A DNA stretch of 8,104 nucleotides from Candidatus Bathyarchaeota archaeon (GTDB lineage Archaea; Thermoproteota; Bathyarchaeia; RBG-16-48-13; GCA-020345945): contig CP070773.1 of NCBI GenBank assembly GCA_020345945.1, forward strand, positions 1,008,133 to 1,016,236, written 5' to 3'. Each line of letters opens with the position of its first letter. Position 1 is the stretch's first letter. Positions 7,334 to 8,104 of the stretch are shown here, in pieces. The position numbers and the translations under genes were made by a program. The notes beneath the pieces were generated by a model. It was given only the letters and a program-made list of their open reading frames with translations. It was not told the origin of the DNA and made no database searches.

Positions 7334-7649
7334 GGTGGTGATGGGAGCTGGGGGGCTCGTCCTTCCCTGTTACCTGAAACGGGCGATACGCAGGGGCTTG
7401 ACTTGAAAGGCGCCGTTTCTGATAGGTTGCAGGACCCTCTAGCCGACGTTGAAACACCGCCCCATCGGACCAGTGTAGAAGGATTGTTTCTGTAGAGAAG
7501 CAATTACTTCCTCATTGTCGAAACCCGATAGGCCCGGGAGGGAGCATCGGTTAGACGAACATGTAGGTGCTGGTGGGATACCGGGGTTGAGAAAGCAATT
7601 GGGACACCGTGCCTAGAAGGAACGACCACTTCCAAGGTCCATCACCACC
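7334..7649 (+). ncRNA. Signal recognition particle 7S RNA
   Basis: Archaeal SRP RNA of about 316 nt, the scaffold for SRP19 and SRP54 that targets membrane proteins. The ends close as an 11-bp helix: GGTGGTGATGG (7334-7344) with CCATCACCACC (7639-7649), the archaeal helix 1. The Alu domain is recognisable in GGGGGCTCG, CCCTGTTACCTGAAAC and GGCGATACGCAGGGG (about 7350-7396), including the U-GU turn near 7368-7372. Helix 8 of the S domain, the SRP54 site, is AGGCCC-GGGA-GGGAGCA at 7530-7546, with a GNRA tetraloop at 7536-7539 and the asymmetric-loop AGCA. Length and both domains fit; the exact ends are inferred from helix closure. Confidence 0.95.
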
Positions 7650-7723
7650 ATATAATGTGATAGCCTCAGAGAACCGTGGTGAAGTGAAGAATACACTTTT
7701 AACTTCGAAAAATCTCAGAGAAG

Positions 7724-7731
7724 ACAATATG
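7724..7731 (+). promoter_or_regulatory. TATA-like element for tRNA-Ser
   Basis: ACAATATG, centred near 7728, lies about 26 nt before the mature 5' end proposed for tRNA-Ser (7754). It is a weak match on its own, but the spacing fits the 7754 start better than one at 7737. Confidence 0.3.
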
Positions 7732-7756
7732 TAGGAGCCGGGACGAGAACGCGGCC

Positions 7757-7786
7757 TAGTCTTCTCACAGATGGGAAGCTACGTTA
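7757..7786 (+). other. tRNA-Ser intron 1, acceptor stem position 3/4 (30 nt)
   Basis: The acceptor 3' strand demands GCCGGGG, but GGGG (7787-7790) is preceded by an unrelated GTTA. The nearest GCC with a BHB fold is 7754-7756. Central helix: 7751-7754 (GCGG) with 7781-7784 (ACGU), three pairs plus G7754-A7781; A7781 can pair with U7757 instead. The bulges are CC|U and UA|G. Inner helix: AG+CUUCUC (7758-7759, 7761-7766) with GGGAAG+CU (7773-7780), U7760 bulged, loop 7767-7772. The outer helix is weak. Three central-helix nucleotides lie in the 5' leader. Confidence 0.7.
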
Positions 7787-7806
7787 GGGGTGTCCTAGCC
7801 TGGTAG

Positions 7807-7822
7807 AAGATTATCTGCCAAA
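7807..7822 (+). other. tRNA-Ser intron 2, position 22/23 (16 nt)
   Basis: The D arm is far too long without an excision. Central helix UGGU (7801-7804) pairs with GCCA (7817-7820), 4 bp with one U-G. Bulges are AG|A (7805-7807) and AA|G (7821-7823). The inner helix is AGA/UCU (7808-7810 with 7814-7816) with a UUA loop. The cut restores A21 and a 4-bp D stem. The outer helix is nearly absent, so this is a relaxed motif. Confidence 0.68.
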
Positions 7823-7837
7823 GGAGCAGGCCTGCTA

Positions 7838-7851
7838 TCGGTGAGGTAGTC
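7838..7851 (+). other. tRNA-Ser intron 3, canonical position 37/38 (14 nt)
   Basis: A textbook BHB at the canonical site. The outer helix is the anticodon stem. Central helix CUGC (7832-7835) pairs with GUAG (7846-7849), 4 bp with one G-U. Bulges are UA|U (7836-7838) and UC|A (7850-7852). The inner part is a single C-G pair (7839-7845) closing a 5-nt loop, so the intron is close to the minimum possible size. Confidence 0.87.
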
Positions 7852-7907
7852 AGTCTGTGGCGCATAAGCGCCGCAGGGGTTCAAATCCCCTCCCCGGCGC
7901 CATAATA

Positions 7908-7921
7908 CTCATGGTAATGAG
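7908..7921 (+). terminator. Small hairpin after tRNA-Ser
   Basis: CTCAT (7908-7912) and ATGAG (7917-7921) form a 5-bp stem with a GGTA loop, followed by AATATTTA. It might mark the tRNA-Ser 3' end or be incidental; archaeal termination relies mostly on T-runs, and none here is long. Confidence 0.2.
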
Positions 7922-7978
7922 AATATTTACATTCCAAAGAAATATCAAATCTAGAAGGCTTTACGTATGCTAGTCCTC

Positions 7979-8069
7979 GGGCCGGTAGTCTAGTGGTCAG
8001 GATTCGTTCAAGACTGAAACCACCCTTACACGGTGGGGGTCGGGAGTTCGAATCTCCCCCGGCCCACCA
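7979..8069 (+). tRNA. tRNA-Val(UAC) with one intron, CCA encoded
   Basis: Exons 7979-8003 and 8019-8069 give a 76-nt mature tRNA including CCA. The acceptor stem GGGCCGG (7979-7985) pairs perfectly with CCGGCCC (8059-8065), with discriminator A8066 and CCA 8067-8069. The D arm is GUCU (7988-7991) with GGAU (8000-8003), loop AGUGGUCA with G18-G19. The anticodon stem is CCACC (8020-8024) with GGUGG (8032-8036); loop CUUACAC gives anticodon UAC (8027-8029). The variable loop is 5 nt. The T arm is GGGAG-TTCGAAT-CTCCC (8042-8058). Fifteen extra nucleotides lie between the D stem and the anticodon stem. No clear TATA box at the right distance is visible; cotranscription with tRNA-Ser is possible. 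Confidence 0.94.
8004..8018 (+). other. tRNA-Val intron, position 25/26 (15 nt)
   Basis: Central helix CAGG (7998-8001) pairs with ACUG (8013-8016): three pairs plus G8001-A8013; A8013 can pair with U8004 instead. Bulges are AU|U (8002-8004) and AA|A (8017-8019). The inner part is C8005-G8012 closing a 6-nt loop. GUGG (7993-7996) pairs with CCAC (8020-8023) as an outer helix, with U7997 left over. Excision gives A26 and a standard 76-nt tRNA. The alternative 26/27 cut gives no central helix. Confidence 0.82.
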
Positions 8070-8104
8070 TATTGCCATGTTAGACTTCGACTTTTCTAAG
8101 ATGT

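Larger units (their letters stand above)
7754..7902 (+). tRNA. tRNA-Ser(GCU) with three introns, CCA encoded
   Basis: A class II tRNA in four exons: 7754-7756, 7787-7806, 7823-7837 and 7852-7902. After removing 30, 16 and 14 nt the mature RNA is 89 nt including CCA. The acceptor stem GCC+GGGG pairs with CCCCGGC (7892-7898); the discriminator is G7899, as expected for Ser, and CCA is at 7900-7902. The D stem is UCCU (7793-7796) with G7806+GGA (7823-7825), and the D loop AGCCUGGUA contains G18-G19. The anticodon stem is CAGGC (7827-7831) with GUCUG (7853-7857), and the loop CUGCUA+A gives anticodon GCU. The long variable arm is GGCGC-AUAA-GCGCC (7859-7872). The T arm is AGGGG-TTCAAAT-CCCCT (7875-7891). 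Identity is secure; two of the splice positions are inferences. Confidence 0.88.

Noticed and set aside
7246..7503. Minus-strand 85-aa ORF
   Set aside because: It overlaps the SRP RNA and the thiolase 3' end, and shows no recognisable motif.
7737..7786. tRNA-Ser 5' exon at GCC 7737-7739 with a 47-nt intron
   Set aside because: GCCGGG there matches the acceptor stem, but none of the four possible junctions gives a central helix with 3-nt bulges. GCC 7754-7756 does, and it fits the TATA spacing better.
7881..8078. Minus-strand ORF reading WWAGGDSNSRPPPC
   Set aside because: This is the familiar spurious ORF antisense to tRNA T arms and acceptor stems; it covers tRNA-Val and part of tRNA-Ser.

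Overview
The window looks like a piece of an archaeal chromosome, most likely from the TACK/Thermoproteota side (Bathyarchaeia-like or a relative). The evidence is an archaeal-type TyrRS, archaeal DnaG, aPelota, a 7S SRP RNA with an Alu domain, TATA-type promoters, A+T-rich coding sequence rich in AGA and ATA codons, and several tiny bulge-helix-bulge (BHB) introns at non-canonical tRNA positions. The exact lineage cannot be read from the window.

Layout. 47-1593 (+): tyrS, then a small UPF0292-like TOPRIM protein 20 nt downstream. 1606-2932 (+): a TATA box, a Shine-Dalgarno site and dnaG. 3073-4212 (+): pelA (aPelota). 4331-5044 (-): a nucleotidyltransferase with a C-terminal helix-turn-helix, convergent with pelA and divergent from the next gene. 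5186-7320 (+): an M50 site-2 protease followed 14 nt later by a TtuA/Ncs6-type tRNA thiolase that appears to start at a rare ATT codon. 7334-7649 (+): SRP RNA. 7754-7902 (+): tRNA-Ser(GCU). 7979-8069 (+): tRNA-Val(UAC).

The main discovery is in dnaG. The conserved N-terminus (...DGVVE / RPDVIGAIFGQTEG...) is split by 48 nt containing three in-frame stop codons (1757-1804). The RNA across this insert folds as a BHB: 5-bp outer exon helix, 3-nt bulge, 4-position central helix, 3-nt bulge, 9-bp inner helix. Cutting each bulge after its second nucleotide removes exactly these 48 nt and restores the conserved protein in frame. This is best explained as an archaeal pre-mRNA intron removed by the tRNA-splicing endonuclease, in a gene where I know of no described intron.

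The same window holds four more inferred BHB introns: three in tRNA-Ser (30 nt in the acceptor stem at 3/4, 16 nt at 22/23, 14 nt at 37/38) and one in tRNA-Val (15 nt at 25/26). Three of the five, including the dnaG one, share the same central-helix peculiarity, which suggests one endonuclease with broad specificity.

The genes are mostly translation and RNA housekeeping: tRNA charging, tRNA thiolation, ribosome rescue, DnaG (primase and exosome partner), SRP RNA and tRNAs. There is no sign of a mobile element, CRISPR array or prophage. No stretch above 300 nt lacks a gene once dnaG is extended to its true start.
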